From positions 2,127,501 through 2,191,500 of the forward strand of contig NZ_CP042261.1 in the NCBI RefSeq assembly GCF_007855645.1: a DNA stretch of 64,000 bases, given 5' to 3'. The notes beneath the pieces were generated by a model, which ran no database searches, was not told where the DNA came from, and was given only the letters and a program-made list of their open reading frames with translations. Positions within the stretch are counted from its first letter, which is position 1. The number at the start of each line of letters is the position of its first letter. Positions 44,126 through 52,574 of this stretch are shown here, piece by piece. The DNA is from Qingshengfaniella alkalisoli. Lineage in GTDB: Bacteria; Pseudomonadota; Alphaproteobacteria; Rhodobacterales; Rhodobacteraceae. The position numbers were made by a program, and so were the translations under genes.

Positions 44126-45618
44126 GCTGGTATCTGTCGATGCCCTTGATCGTTCCTTTTGCAACGGCGATCATTTCTTACCTGCTGCGCGACAGGGCCG
44201 TCGGGCGTTGGAGTTCTGTCCTGGGGTCCGTCGTAGCGCTAGGCTTTGCGTTGCTCTTGATGGCCCAGGTTCTGCAGAACGGGATTGTTGCCGGGCAGAT
44301 GGGCAACTGGCCTGCACCTTTCGGGATCACGCTGGTGGCTGACTACCTGTCTGCGATCATGGTGGTGATCACGGGGATTGTCGGCGTGACCATCGCAATC
44401 TATGCGACCGGTGATATCGCTCCAAAACTGGAGCAGCTCGGCTTTCATGCCATGTTCCAGATCCTGCTTGCTGGTGTCACAGGTGCTTTTCTGACAGGCG
44501 ACCTGTTCAACCTGTATGTTTGGTTCGAAGTGATGTTGATTTCATCCTTCGGTCTTCTGGTTTTGGGCGGCAAGCCCGTCCAGATTGACGGCGCGGTCAA
44601 ATACGTTGCCCTGAACCTAGTTTCGACGGTGCTGTTTCTGACGGCCATCGCTATCCTCTACGGGATGACAGGGTCGCTGAACCTTGCTGATCTGGGGCGG
44701 ATAGTACCCAACATGGATGACACCGGGTTGGTGACGGTTGTCGCGATGCTGTTCATGATTGCCTTCGGTGTGAAAGCCGCTGTCTTCCCGTTGTTCTTCT
44801 GGCTGCCCGCGTCCTACCACACACCGACTTTCTCGGTGTCGGCGCTGTTCGCCGCGTTGCTGACAAAGGTAGGGGTCTATGCTCTGATCCGCATGTTCAC
44901 GTTGGTCTTTACGCATGACATCGCCTTTACCCATACGATCCTTTTGTGGGTGGCGTGTCTGACCATGGTGACAGGCGTTGTCGGAGCAGCGGCGCAGACC
45001 GATTTTCGCAAGGTGCTGTCGTTCCACATCATCAGCCAGATCGGCTACATGGTACTGGGCCTTGCGCTTTACACACCCTTGGCGATTGCGGGGGCGGTAT
45101 TCTACCTTGTCCACCACATTATCGTGAAGGCGAACCTGTTCCTGGTGTCCGGTGTGGCTGAGCGAACGGCTGGATCGACCGACCTTTACAAGATTGGCGG
45201 GCTGTATTCGTCGGCGCCGTTGCTGGCAGCCCTGTTTGTCGTTCCGGCGTTTTCACTGGCAGGCTTTCCGCCCCTGTCGGGCTTCTGGGCGAAGTATGTG
45301 CTTGTGAAGGCGAGCCTCGACCTTCAGTTCTGGTGGGCCGCTTTCGCTGCGCTTGCGGTTGGGCTTCTGACCATTTTCTCCATGACAAAGATCTGGGGCG
45401 AGGCGTTCTGGAAACCGCATCCCGACAGGGTTGAACCGACGCTTGATCTGCTCGGATGGCGCAAATGGCGACTGCTGACACCCATTGCCATCTTGGCGGC
45501 GGGCACTCTGATCATCGGCTTGTTCCCCGCCCCGTTCTTTGCGCTTGCTGAAACTGCCGCAGGACAGTTGTTATCGCCCGAGGCGTATATCGAGGCAGTG
45601 TTGGGGGTCACGCAATGA
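44122..45618 (+). CDS. mrpD: Na+/H+ antiporter subunit D (NuoM/N-like)
   Basis: A 498-residue antiporter-like subunit. FNLYVWFEVMLISSFGLLVLGG contains the conserved Glu, and GVKAAVFPLFFWLPASYHTPTFSVSALFAALLTKVGVYALIRMF contains the Lys and Pro of the proton path. KVLSFHIISQIGYMVLGLALYTPLA follows. Second core proton/cation subunit. Overlaps both neighbours by 4 bp. Confidence 0.96.
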   Translation: MSWYLSMPLIVPFATAIISYLLRDRAVGRWSSVLGSVVALGFALLLMAQVLQNGIVAGQMGNWPAPFGITLVADYLSAIMVVITGIVGVTIAIYATGDIAPKLEQLGFHAMFQILLAGVTGAFLTGDLFNLYVWFEVMLISSFGLLVLGGKPVQIDGAVKYVALNLVSTVLFLTAIAILYGMTGSLNLADLGRIVPNMDDTGLVTVVAMLFMIAFGVKAAVFPLFFWLPASYHTPTFSVSALFAALLTKVGVYALIRMFTLVFTHDIAFTHTILLWVACLTMVTGVVGAAAQTDFRKVLSFHIISQIGYMVLGLALYTPLAIAGAVFYLVHHIIVKANLFLVSGVAERTAGSTDLYKIGGLYSSAPLLAALFVVPAFSLAGFPPLSGFWAKYVLVKASLDLQFWWAAFAALAVGLLTIFSMTKIWGEAFWKPHPDRVEPTLDLLGWRKWRLLTPIAILAAGTLIIGLFPAPFFALAETAAGQLLSPEAYIEAVLGVTQ

Positions 45619-46094
45619 GCCCCTTCGGTGTCAATGTCCTGCTGGCTTTCTCCTGGGCCGCGCTGACCAGCGACTTTTCGTTCACCTCTATCGTCGTGGG
45701 CTATCTGATCGGCTTCGCGGCACTGTGGGTGGTGCAGCCGCTATATCAGCGCAAAAGTCCCTATTTTTTGCGTTCATGGCGGCTGGCGAAGCTGATCGTG
45801 ACGTTCATCAAGGATCTGTTCGTGTCCAGCCTTCGTGTTGCGTGGGACGTGTTGACGCCGCAGGATCTTTCAGAGCCTGCCATCATAGAAATGCCGCTTG
45901 ATGTCGAAGGGGAGTTGCAGATCCTTCTGGTGACCAATCTGATCTCGCTCACGCCGGGCACGCTGTCACTCGACATATCGCCCGACCGCAAGACGCTTTA
46001 TGTCCACGCCATGTTTGCCCATGATCCCGAGGCACTCGTGCGTGAATTGAAAGAAGGCGTCGAACGTCAAGTGATGGAGGTGTTCGAGTCATGA
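45615..46094 (+). CDS. mrpE: Na+/H+ antiporter subunit E
   Basis: A 159-residue protein with membrane helices at the N-terminus and a cytosolic domain. LVTNLISLTPGTLSLDISPDRKTLYVHAMFAHDPEALVRELKEGVERQVMEVF is the MnhE signature. Confidence 0.94.
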   Translation: MSPFGVNVLLAFSWAALTSDFSFTSIVVGYLIGFAALWVVQPLYQRKSPYFLRSWRLAKLIVTFIKDLFVSSLRVAWDVLTPQDLSEPAIIEMPLDVEGELQILLVTNLISLTPGTLSLDISPDRKTLYVHAMFAHDPEALVRELKEGVERQVMEVFES

Positions 46095-46450
46095 TCTTCG
46101 AGACAGACATCGCAATGGCCGCGACCGAGGTCGCCCTGTATCTGGTTATCGGGTCCATCCTGCTCAGCTTCATCCGCTTGGCAAAAGGTCCGCGCCTGCC
46201 GGATCGGGTGATCGCCTTGGACATGATGACCGTGTCGATCGTGGCGTTCTGCGCGCTGTATTCTATCATCTCGGGACAGTCGGTCTTTCTGGATGTCGCG
46301 ATCGTTCTGGCGTTGATCGGCTTTTTGACTACGCTGGCGCTCGCCCGGTTTGGCGAAAGACGGACCGCGCGGCGTAACCGTGATCATCCTAGCGACGCCA
46401 CAGAGCAGATTGAAGAAGTAGCAGAACAGCCGATGGAGGAGGATGAATGA
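46091..46450 (+). CDS. mrpF: Na+/H+ antiporter subunit F
   Basis: A 119-residue three-helix protein. IRLAKGPRLPDRVIALDMMTVSIVAFCALYSIIS and FLDVAIVLALIGFLTTLALARFGERR are the MnhF motifs (conserved Asp in LDMM and LDVA). The C-terminal 25 residues are an acidic extension. Confidence 0.94.
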   Translation: MIFETDIAMAATEVALYLVIGSILLSFIRLAKGPRLPDRVIALDMMTVSIVAFCALYSIISGQSVFLDVAIVLALIGFLTTLALARFGERRTARRNRDHPSDATEQIEEVAEQPMEEDE

Positions 46451-46752
46451 CTGATATTCTCGTTGCGATCTTCGTCCTCAGCGGCGGTCTGTTCGCGTTT
46501 GTCGCTGGTCTGGGAATTGCACGGCTACCGAACATCCTGAACCGCATGCACTCAGCGACCAAGGCAGGCACACTGGGTGCCGGGCTGACATTGGTGGGCA
46601 CGGCGATCTATTTCGGCGAAGCGGAGGTCACCGTGCGCGTTGTTGCCGCGATCTTGTTCTTGTTGCTGACTGCGCCGATTGCCGCGCATATGATCGGTCG
46701 GGCCACCGTGCGGAGGATGCTTCAGGAACGAAAGAATCGCAACGAGGGTTGA
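46447..46752 (+). CDS. mrpG: Na+/H+ antiporter subunit G
   Basis: A 101-residue three-helix protein. GLGIARLPNILNRMHSATKAGTLGAGLTLVG is diagnostic of MnhG, and APIAAHMIGRATVR closes it. Last gene of the operon; all junctions overlap or touch, so the seven genes are one transcript. Confidence 0.94.
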   Translation: MTDILVAIFVLSGGLFAFVAGLGIARLPNILNRMHSATKAGTLGAGLTLVGTAIYFGEAEVTVRVVAAILFLLLTAPIAAHMIGRATVRRMLQERKNRNEG

Positions 46753-46815
46753 CCTTTTCGCCGGAAGGTTGATTACGGCAACCAAAAGCTGAACACGCCG
46801 AGTGCAGGGGCCCAG

Positions 46816-47505
46816 ATGGATTTCAACCGCAATATCAAAATCGCTCCGTCGATTCTGTCCGCCGATTTTGCAAATTTCGGCGCGGAGATTCAGGCCATCG
46901 AAGCGCAAGGCTGTGACTGGGTGCATGTCGATGTGATGGACGGTCACTTCGTTCCCAACATCACCTTCGGTCCGGCGACATGCGCGGCGATCCGACCCCA
47001 TATCAAGACGGTCATGGATGTGCACCTGATGATCGCGCCGGTCGATCCTTATATCGATGCGTTCGCGCAATCGGGCGCCGACATCATTACCGCGCATGTC
47101 GAGGCTGGCCCGCATATCCACCGGACGCTCCAGGCGATCCGCGGGGCGGGCTGCAAAGCGGGGCTTGCGCTCAATCCCGCGACGCCGGCCGAGACTACAA
47201 AACATCTGCTCGACATGGTGGATCTGATCTGTGTGATGACGGTGAACCCGGGCTTTGGTGGGCAGAAATTCATCCGCAGCCAGATCGACAAGATCCGTGA
47301 TCTGCGCGCCATGATTGGCGACCGCCCGATCCATATCGAGATCGATGGCGGTGTGACGCCCGAAACCGCGCCGCTCGTGGCCGAGGCGGGTGCAGACGTC
47401 CTTGTCGCGGGCTCCGGTGTTTTCAAGGGCGGATCGGTTGACGACCCCGCCCCCTATGGTGCGAATATCACCGCGATCCGAGAGGCGGCGGAGCGCGCCG
47501 TCTGA
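46816..47505 (+). CDS. rpe: Ribulose-phosphate 3-epimerase
   Basis: A 229-residue TIM barrel. IAPSILSADFANFGAEI, WVHVDVMDGHFVPNITFGP (metal His/Asp), VDLICVMTVNPGFGGQKFI and IEIDGGVTPETAPLVAEAGADVLVAGSGVFKG are the invariant motifs. It interconverts Ru5P and Xu5P in the pentose-phosphate and Calvin cycles. Followed by a redoxin and gph, a common alphaproteobacterial grouping. Confidence 0.97.
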   Translation: MDFNRNIKIAPSILSADFANFGAEIQAIEAQGCDWVHVDVMDGHFVPNITFGPATCAAIRPHIKTVMDVHLMIAPVDPYIDAFAQSGADIITAHVEAGPHIHRTLQAIRGAGCKAGLALNPATPAETTKHLLDMVDLICVMTVNPGFGGQKFIRSQIDKIRDLRAMIGDRPIHIEIDGGVTPETAPLVAEAGADVLVAGSGVFKGGSVDDPAPYGANITAIREAAERAV

Positions 47506-47525
47506 TCCTTTTAAGGAGCAACGAC

Positions 47526-48083
47526 ATGGTCGTATCCCCGGAAACCTGCGAATTCGACTGGCCCGCGCCAGACTTCACTTTGCCCGCGACGGATGGAAAG
47601 ATCTATTCTCTGTCCGACATCAAGGGGCAGAACGGCATGCTGATCGTATTCATGTGCAATCACTGTCCCTATGTTCTGGCGGTGCTGGATCGGATCATCC
47701 GTGATGCGAAGGAGCTCCAGTCGATGGGCATCGGCGTCGCGGCAATCTGCGCGAATGACGCGGAAAGCCATCCGGCCGACAGTTTCGACAACATGAAGAA
47801 GATGGCCGAGGAGAAGGGGTTTCCGTTTCCGTACCTTCGCGACGAAAGCCAGCAGATTGCGCGAGCCTACGACGCCGTGTGCACGCCGGATTTCTTTGGA
47901 TTCAACGCGGATCTTGGGCTTCAGTATCGTGGTCGGTTGGATGCCTCGCGCAGCTCCGCCGGACCTGACGACTTGCGCCGCGATCTGTTCGAGGCGATGA
48001 AGCAGGTTGCCGAGACGGGGCAGGGGCCGCGCGATCAGGTCCCGTCGATGGGCTGTTCGATCAAATGGAAAGACACAGCGTGA
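47526..48083 (+). CDS. Thioredoxin-like redoxin (AhpC/TSA-related)
   Basis: A 185-residue thioredoxin-fold protein. APDFTLPATDGKIYSLSDIKGQNGMLIVFMCNHCPYV is the opening with the NHCPY active site (single Cys, peroxiredoxin-like context), then AICANDAESHPADSFDNM and ICTPDFFGF-like VCTPDFFGFNADLGLQYRG. No signal peptide. AAGGAG lies 8 bp before the ATG. Probably a thiol peroxidase or reductase; partner unknown. Confidence 0.85.
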   Translation: MVVSPETCEFDWPAPDFTLPATDGKIYSLSDIKGQNGMLIVFMCNHCPYVLAVLDRIIRDAKELQSMGIGVAAICANDAESHPADSFDNMKKMAEEKGFPFPYLRDESQQIARAYDAVCTPDFFGFNADLGLQYRGRLDASRSSAGPDDLRRDLFEAMKQVAETGQGPRDQVPSMGCSIKWKDTA

Positions 48084-48730
48084 GCGCAATTGTCTTCGAT
48101 CTGGATGGCACGCTGATCGACAGCCTGCCGGACCTGCATGCGGCCGGGGCCAAGATGCTCGATTCGATCGGGGTCGAACCTGTCAGTGTGGCGCAGACGC
48201 GCAGCTTCATCGGCAATGGAATTCCGGTTCTGGTGGGCCGTATATTGGACGCGGTGGATGTAGACCCCGCGCGCAAGCCCGAGCTTCTTGCATCCTTTCG
48301 CGGGTTCTACGCAGCGGATTCGGTGACGGAAACGCGGCTTTATCCGGGGGTCGAGGCGACATTGGATGCGCTGCGGGCGCAGGGGCACCAGCTCGGCCTG
48401 TGCACGAACAAGCCGATTGAACCGACACAAGACATCTTGCGGCACTTCGGGATCGACCGTCATTTTCAAGCCGTGATCGGGGGCGACAGCCTGAACCAGC
48501 GCAAGCCGTCGCCTGAACCGCTATGGGCAACCTTCGATATGCTGGGCGGCGCTGACCGTTACTTTGTGGGTGATAGCGAAGTAGATGCAGAGACGGCGCT
48601 GAATGCATCCGTCCCGTTTCTAATGTTCACCGAAGGCTACCGGAAGACGCCCATCGCCGAACTGCCCCATTCGGCTGCATTCGACGATTTTCGGTTGCTT
48701 CAGGGGCTGATCTCGGCGCGGGCGGCTTAG
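48080..48730 (+). CDS. gph: Phosphoglycolate phosphatase
   Basis: A 216-residue HAD hydrolase. Motif I is VFDLDGTLIDSLPDL, motif II the Thr in LGLCTNKP, motif III Lys in QRKPSPEPLW and motif IV YFVGDSEVDAETALNA. It dephosphorylates 2-phosphoglycolate. The GTG at 48080 overlaps the redoxin stop (GTGA) and is the likely start; an ATG at 48065 is possible. Its stop overlaps the convergent holin-like gene by 4 bp. Confidence 0.92.
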   Translation: MSAIVFDLDGTLIDSLPDLHAAGAKMLDSIGVEPVSVAQTRSFIGNGIPVLVGRILDAVDVDPARKPELLASFRGFYAADSVTETRLYPGVEATLDALRAQGHQLGLCTNKPIEPTQDILRHFGIDRHFQAVIGGDSLNQRKPSPEPLWATFDMLGGADRYFVGDSEVDAETALNASVPFLMFTEGYRKTPIAELPHSAAFDDFRLLQGLISARAA

Positions 48731-49071
48731 CGCCGCCGATTGCGTCGACGCGCGGCATCGAAACCGCTGAAGAATGCTTCTACAAGCGAAACGATGTCCG
48801 ATTGTGGCGGTGGAGGTGGCGGGGCGCGGTATTCGGGAGGTGGCGAATGGCGTCCGCTGGTTTTTAACGCGGCAAACAGAATGGCCGACAGCGCGACGTA
48901 GGCGCAGCCGATGACCAACGCCGCGACAAGCGTGTCGTAATGACTGGCCAACGCGATCCAGGCGGCCACGGTTAAAAACGCAATGCCCACGGTCACGGAT
49001 GCGCCGGCAAGCAAAGCTAGCGCGGCATTGGCTGCCGCGCGGCTGAGAAGCTGTTCGATTGCCTTTAGCAT
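48727..49071 (-). CDS. Phage-holin-like (holin superfamily III type) membrane protein
   Basis: A 114-residue protein with two transmembrane helices (ALALLAGASVTVGIAFLTVAAWIAL; LVAALVIGCAYVALSAILFAAL), a Pro-rich hinge (PPPEYRAPPPPPPQ) and a basic tail (RRRNRRR). Such proteins pair with DUF883 proteins in the envelope-stress set; no phage genes are nearby. It follows the DUF883 gene by 2 bp. Confidence 0.75.
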   Translation of the reverse strand: MLKAIEQLLSRAAANAALALLAGASVTVGIAFLTVAAWIALASHYDTLVAALVIGCAYVALSAILFAALKTSGRHSPPPEYRAPPPPPPQSDIVSLVEAFFSGFDAARRRNRRR

Positions 49072-49073
49072 GT

Positions 49074-49403
49074 TCAGCGACGGCTCGTCAGAATGCCGAC
49101 GAGAAAGCCAAGTGCCGCCGCCATGCCGAGCGTGGTCGCGGGGCGCTCACGCATGAAGGCTTCGGCGTCATGAGCAAATTCATTGGCCTGTGCTTGCAGG
49201 CGTTCGGCGTCGTGCTCAGCGCGGGCACGTAGATCGGCCGCGTGTTTCTGCGCGGTCGCTCCGGCCTTGTTTACGCGGTCCTTGCCGTAGTCACCCATCA
49301 ACTCGGTCAGGTGCGCAATGTCACCGCGAAGGGTGTCGAGCTGTGCGGCAAGATCCTCGACGCTTGGTGCATCCGTCTTGCTGGCGGTGTTTCTCGTAGC
49401 CAT
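49074..49403 (-). CDS. DUF883 (ElaB/YqjD) family protein
   Basis: A 109-residue protein. A long amphipathic coiled coil (VEDLAAQLDTLRGDIAHL to ERLQAQANEFAHDAEAF) leads to a C-terminal membrane anchor RPATTLGMAAALGFLVGILTSRR, the ElaB/YqjD signature. E. coli relatives bind ribosomes at the inner membrane in stationary phase. ATG 49403 is chosen; a strong EcfG-type promoter lies just upstream. Confidence 0.88.
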   Translation of the reverse strand: MATRNTASKTDAPSVEDLAAQLDTLRGDIAHLTELMGDYGKDRVNKAGATAQKHAADLRARAEHDAERLQAQANEFAHDAEAFMRERPATTLGMAAALGFLVGILTSRR

Positions 49404-49439
49404 TTCAACAAACTCCAGTTGTTGCATCATTCTCAGCCA

Positions 49440-49465
49440 AACGCAGGACCATGGAACCCGGTTCC
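49440..49465 (-). promoter_or_regulatory. EcfG-type promoter for the DUF883/holin operon
   Basis: Minus-strand GGAAC (49465-49461), 17-bp spacer, CGTT (49443-49440): an exact match to the consensus. The start codon is 37 bases downstream. Confidence 0.7.
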
Positions 49466-49488
49466 CGACCCTGCGTCAATTGTGTGAT

Positions 49489-49513
49489 GGAACCGGCATG
49501 TCGATCAGGGGTT
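49489..49513 (+). promoter_or_regulatory. EcfG-type promoter for the DUF1328 gene
   Basis: GGAAC (49489-49493), 16-bp spacer, GGTT (49510-49513), the same variant -10 as at 29153-29177. It is back-to-back with the DUF883 promoter. Confidence 0.5.
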
Positions 49514-49575
49514 TTCAATCCATGGGCGCCGCAGGCGCAACGTTCGAACTGAAACGAGATTGAAAGGGTAGACAC

Positions 49576-49746
49576 ATGCTGCATTGGGCACTTCTCTTCC
49601 TCATTGTCGCCATCGTCGCCGGTGTTTTCGGCTTCGGTGGCATCGCGTCGGCATCGGCCGGTATCGCACAAATCCTGTTTGTCATATTCATGGTGCTGTT
49701 TATCGTCGCAGCACTTGCGCGGGCACTATTCGGGCGTGCGCCCTGA
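49576..49746 (+). CDS. DUF1328 family membrane protein, 56 residues
   Basis: Encodes [20 protein letters not shown], then [20 protein letters not shown] and [16 protein letters not shown]. Two hydrophobic helices with the Gly/Ala hinge typical of DUF1328/YtjA proteins, small membrane proteins of unknown role often in stress regulons. AAAGGGTAG precedes ATG 49576. Confidence 0.9.
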   Translation: MLHWALLFLIVAIVAGVFGFGGIASASAGIAQILFVIFMVLFIVAALARALFGRAP

Positions 49747-49795
49747 CAAATTGTGTTGAAGACGGGCTGGCCCTCTTCGTTGCTATCAGCGGATT

Positions 49796-49820
49796 GGAAC
49801 TCAGGATTGAATCGAACGTT
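49796..49820 (+). promoter_or_regulatory. EcfG-type promoter for dps
   Basis: GGAAC (49796-49800), 16-bp spacer, CGTT (49817-49820), an exact consensus match 36 bases before the dps start. Confidence 0.72.
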
Positions 49821-49856
49821 CCTTACTCAACCGAATGACACAGATGGAGTAAGAAC

Positions 49857-50351
49857 ATGGCCGAGAAACTTGCCGTTGTCCCACAGCCTCAAGAAGTCAA
49901 AACCGGCGTGCGCGATCCCGAAATTGTCGCTCAAGCATTGTCGAAGGCGTTGGCCGACACTTACCGTCTTGTATTCAAGACCCACGCCTTTCACTGGAAT
50001 GTCGAGGGGCCTCTATTCTACGGCGTTCACAATCTGACCGAAGAACAGTACGAAAACCTGTTCCAGGCGGCTGACGACATGGCAGAGCGAATTCGCGCGC
50101 TGGGAGCCTTGGCGCCGATGACGCTAAGACAAATAATCGCAGATTCCGTAATTGAAGATGCTGACAAACCACTAAACGCCCGCGAGATGGTCGAAAGCCT
50201 GGCGAAGGATCACGAACGCGCGGCGCACCGTCTGCACGCACTTATCGAATTGGCAGAAGGTCGGAACGACATGGTCACCGGCGACCTTGCAACCGAACGG
50301 TCCGCTTTTCATGAGAAAGCGGCATGGATGCTGCGGGCGATTGCCGCCTGA
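49857..50351 (+). CDS. dps: DNA protection during starvation protein Dps
   Basis: A 164-residue ferritin-like four-helix protein. THAFHWNVEGPLFYGVHNLTEEQYENLFQAADDMAERIRALG carries the intersubunit ferroxidase ligands (His, His, Asp, Glu). It forms 12-mers that oxidise Fe2+ with peroxide and protect DNA. Shared promoter type with the upstream stress genes; terminator follows. Confidence 0.96.
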   Translation: MAEKLAVVPQPQEVKTGVRDPEIVAQALSKALADTYRLVFKTHAFHWNVEGPLFYGVHNLTEEQYENLFQAADDMAERIRALGALAPMTLRQIIADSVIEDADKPLNAREMVESLAKDHERAAHRLHALIELAEGRNDMVTGDLATERSAFHEKAAWMLRAIAA

Positions 50352-50411
50352 CAGCATGATCCGGAGAGTGGCCCATTCCTGCCTCGGCCACTCTCCATTG
50401 TCCCCAAACTT

Positions 50412-50437
50412 GCCCCGCCTTCACGGCGGGGCTTTTT
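50412..50437 (+). terminator. Rho-independent terminator after dps
   Basis: GCCCCGCC (50412-50419), loop TTCAC, GGCGGGGC (50425-50432), then TTTTT. It lies between convergent dps and the transaminase gene and could serve dps. Confidence 0.88.
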
Positions 50438-50440
50438 CTG

Positions 50441-51811
50441 TCACCCCAGAACTTCTTTCACGGCACCGGCTGTCGCGGCGACGATCTGATCGGCTTCCGC
50501 CTCGGACAGGCACAGTGGTGGCGCAAATCCAATGATGTCGCCTTGCGGCATCGCGCGGGCAATCACACCACGTTTGAGCATAGCGGCCACGACTTTCGCA
50601 CCGGTCTGCCCGGCCGGATCATAGAACTTGCGACTACCCTTGTTCTCGACCAACTCGACGGCACAAAGCATCCCTTCGCCGCGAACCTCGCCCACATTCG
50701 GATGATCGCCTATCGCGTCGGTCATGGCCTTGTTTAGATACGCACCTGTCTTGCCGGCGTTTTCAACCAGCCCAAGACTGTCGATCAGCGACAGGTTTGC
50801 AACGCCGGCTGCGGCACCGATGGGGTGTGCGGCATAGGTCCAGCCATGGCCGATCACGCCGTTTTCGTCCGTGCCTTTTTCCAGCACCTTCCAGACCTTG
50901 TCCGAGATGATCGAGCCAGACAGCGGTGCATAGGCCGAGGTTAGACCCTTCGCGATGGTGATGATGTCCGGCTTGATCCCGTAATGAGCAGACCCAAACA
51001 TTGATCCCAGGCGACCGAAGCCGGTCACGACCTCGTCTGCTATCAGCAGGATATCGTATTTGTTCAGCACCGCTTGGATGGCGTCCCAGTAACCTGCGGG
51101 CGGGGGAACGATGCCGCCAGTGCCCAGAACCGGCTCGCCGATCATTGCGGCGATGGTGTCGGGGCCTTCGCGCTCGATCAGGGCTTCCAGTTCAGCCGCG
51201 CAATGGGCGACGAAGTCTGCCTCCGACTGCGCGGTATCCTCGCGGCGGTAGTAGTAAGGCGCTTCCGTGTGGATCACCTGTGACAGCGGCAGGTCGAACT
51301 TCTTGTGAAACAATTCAAGTCCCGTCAGCGAGCCGGTCATCAGCCCGGAACCGTGATACCCGCGCCAGCGCGAAATGATTTTCTTTTTCTCGGGCCGACC
51401 GAGGATGTTGTTGTAGTACCAGACCAGCTTGATGTTGGTTTCGTTTGCGTCCGAGCCGGACAGGCCGAAATAGACCTTCGACATGTGATCTGGCGCGCGG
51501 TCCAGCACCATTTTGGCCAGCGTGATAGAGGCCTCGGTCCCGTGCCCGGCATAGGCATGGTAGTATGCCAGTTCTTTCGCCTGCTCCGCGATGGCATCCG
51601 CGATCTCGGGGCGGCCGTAGCCGACATTCACACAGTAAAGGCCGGCGAACGCGTCCAACAGCTTCGTGCCTTCCCGATCCTCGATGAAAACGCCCTTTCC
51701 GGTGGAGACGATTCGCTGAGGTGCGTCGCCACGCGCGAACTGCGCAAGGTGAGTCGAGGGATGGAAGAAGTTTTCCCGATCCCAGTTTCCGAGTTGATCG
51801 TTGGTCAGCAT
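50441..51811 (-). CDS. doeD: L-2,4-diaminobutyrate transaminase (class III), ectoine catabolism
   Basis: A 456-residue PLP transaminase. VYFGLSGSDANETNIKL binds PLP phosphate, WRGYHGSGLMTGSLTG stacks the ring, LLIADEVVTGFGRLGSMFG has the Asp, and ITIAKGLTSAYAPLSG has the catalytic Lys. Class III enzymes of this group also include taurine- and beta-alanine-pyruvate transaminases; the assignment to DoeD/Atf (DAB to aspartate semialdehyde) rests on the neighbouring ectoine genes. Overlaps the oxidoreductase gene by 7 bp. Confidence 0.85.
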   Translation of the reverse strand: MLTNDQLGNWDRENFFHPSTHLAQFARGDAPQRIVSTGKGVFIEDREGTKLLDAFAGLYCVNVGYGRPEIADAIAEQAKELAYYHAYAGHGTEASITLAKMVLDRAPDHMSKVYFGLSGSDANETNIKLVWYYNNILGRPEKKKIISRWRGYHGSGLMTGSLTGLELFHKKFDLPLSQVIHTEAPYYYRREDTAQSEADFVAHCAAELEALIEREGPDTIAAMIGEPVLGTGGIVPPPAGYWDAIQAVLNKYDILLIADEVVTGFGRLGSMFGSAHYGIKPDIITIAKGLTSAYAPLSGSIISDKVWKVLEKGTDENGVIGHGWTYAAHPIGAAAGVANLSLIDSLGLVENAGKTGAYLNKAMTDAIGDHPNVGEVRGEGMLCAVELVENKGSRKFYDPAGQTGAKVVAAMLKRGVIARAMPQGDIIGFAPPLCLSEAEADQIVAATAGAVKEVLG

Positions 51812-52563
51812 AGTGCCTCCTTTGCATTCTTGTTCTTGGTATTAAGCGGACGCCCCATATCGTCCCAGTCTTCCCAGCTCGGAAACTGAAGTGGGGCATG
51901 TTCGTCGAGCGATAGCAGTCTGTGGGCGAAACGGTCCTTCGCGGACTCAAGACCGTCACGAAACTCACCGTCATCCGCGTAGCGATAGCCATGCCCCTGG
52001 ATGCCGAAGCTGCCATGCGGCGGAAGAACATCAAATCCCATGTAATGCAGCGAAAAATGCGTGGACCACAGAATCTGACTGATCTCGCCACCCCGGCCGC
52101 CCGGGACGAATGTATCAGCGGGTGCGCCGGACGTGACGGAGCACATGGCGCGCTTGCCGCGAAAATAGCCCTCACCATAGCGCATCCGACTGGTGTACAG
52201 ACCTCCGCTGACAAACACGCGGTCGCACCAGCCCTTGATCATCGCCGGAACCGAATGCCACCAGATCGGGAACTGGAAAACAACCAGATCGGCGCGTTCA
52301 AGCCGTTCTATCTCGCGCGTGATCTCCGGGGCAAGTGTACCGCTCTTGTAAGCATGGCGCTGCTCGGCCAGCGCAGAAAACGTGTCGTTATCTGCGCGGT
52401 CGGCGTAGTGTCGGGGGTGCTCCACCGGATCGAAATGTTCCCCGTACAGATCGGAGATTTCGACCGTGTGACCGTCAGATTCCAGTGCGCGCTTGCCGGA
52501 TTGGACAAGCGCTGCGTTGAAGGATTTCGGTTCGGGGTGGGCGAGAACGAAGAGGATATGCAT
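51805..52563 (-). CDS. NAD(P)H oxidoreductase, flavodoxin fold (NQO1/MdaB-like)
   Basis: A 252-residue flavoprotein. MHILFVLAHPEPKSFNAALV is the standard opening, QFPIWWHSVPAMIKGWCDRVF binds FMN/FAD and MRYGEGYFRGKRAMCSVTSGAP follows. Relatives reduce quinones or azo/nitro compounds. It sits between doeC and doeD (11 bp after one, 7-bp overlap with the other), so it is part of this operon although it has no step in the known route. ATG 52563 is chosen. Confidence 0.85.
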   Translation of the reverse strand: MHILFVLAHPEPKSFNAALVQSGKRALESDGHTVEISDLYGEHFDPVEHPRHYADRADNDTFSALAEQRHAYKSGTLAPEITREIERLERADLVVFQFPIWWHSVPAMIKGWCDRVFVSGGLYTSRMRYGEGYFRGKRAMCSVTSGAPADTFVPGGRGGEISQILWSTHFSLHYMGFDVLPPHGSFGIQGHGYRYADDGEFRDGLESAKDRFAHRLLSLDEHAPLQFPSWEDWDDMGRPLNTKNKNAKEALC

Positions 52564-52574
52564 GGTGCCTCCCG

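Noticed and set aside
48727-49071. Holin-like protein taken as a sign of prophage
   Set aside because: No phage genes nearby; the DUF883 neighbour and stress promoter fit a cellular envelope-stress role.
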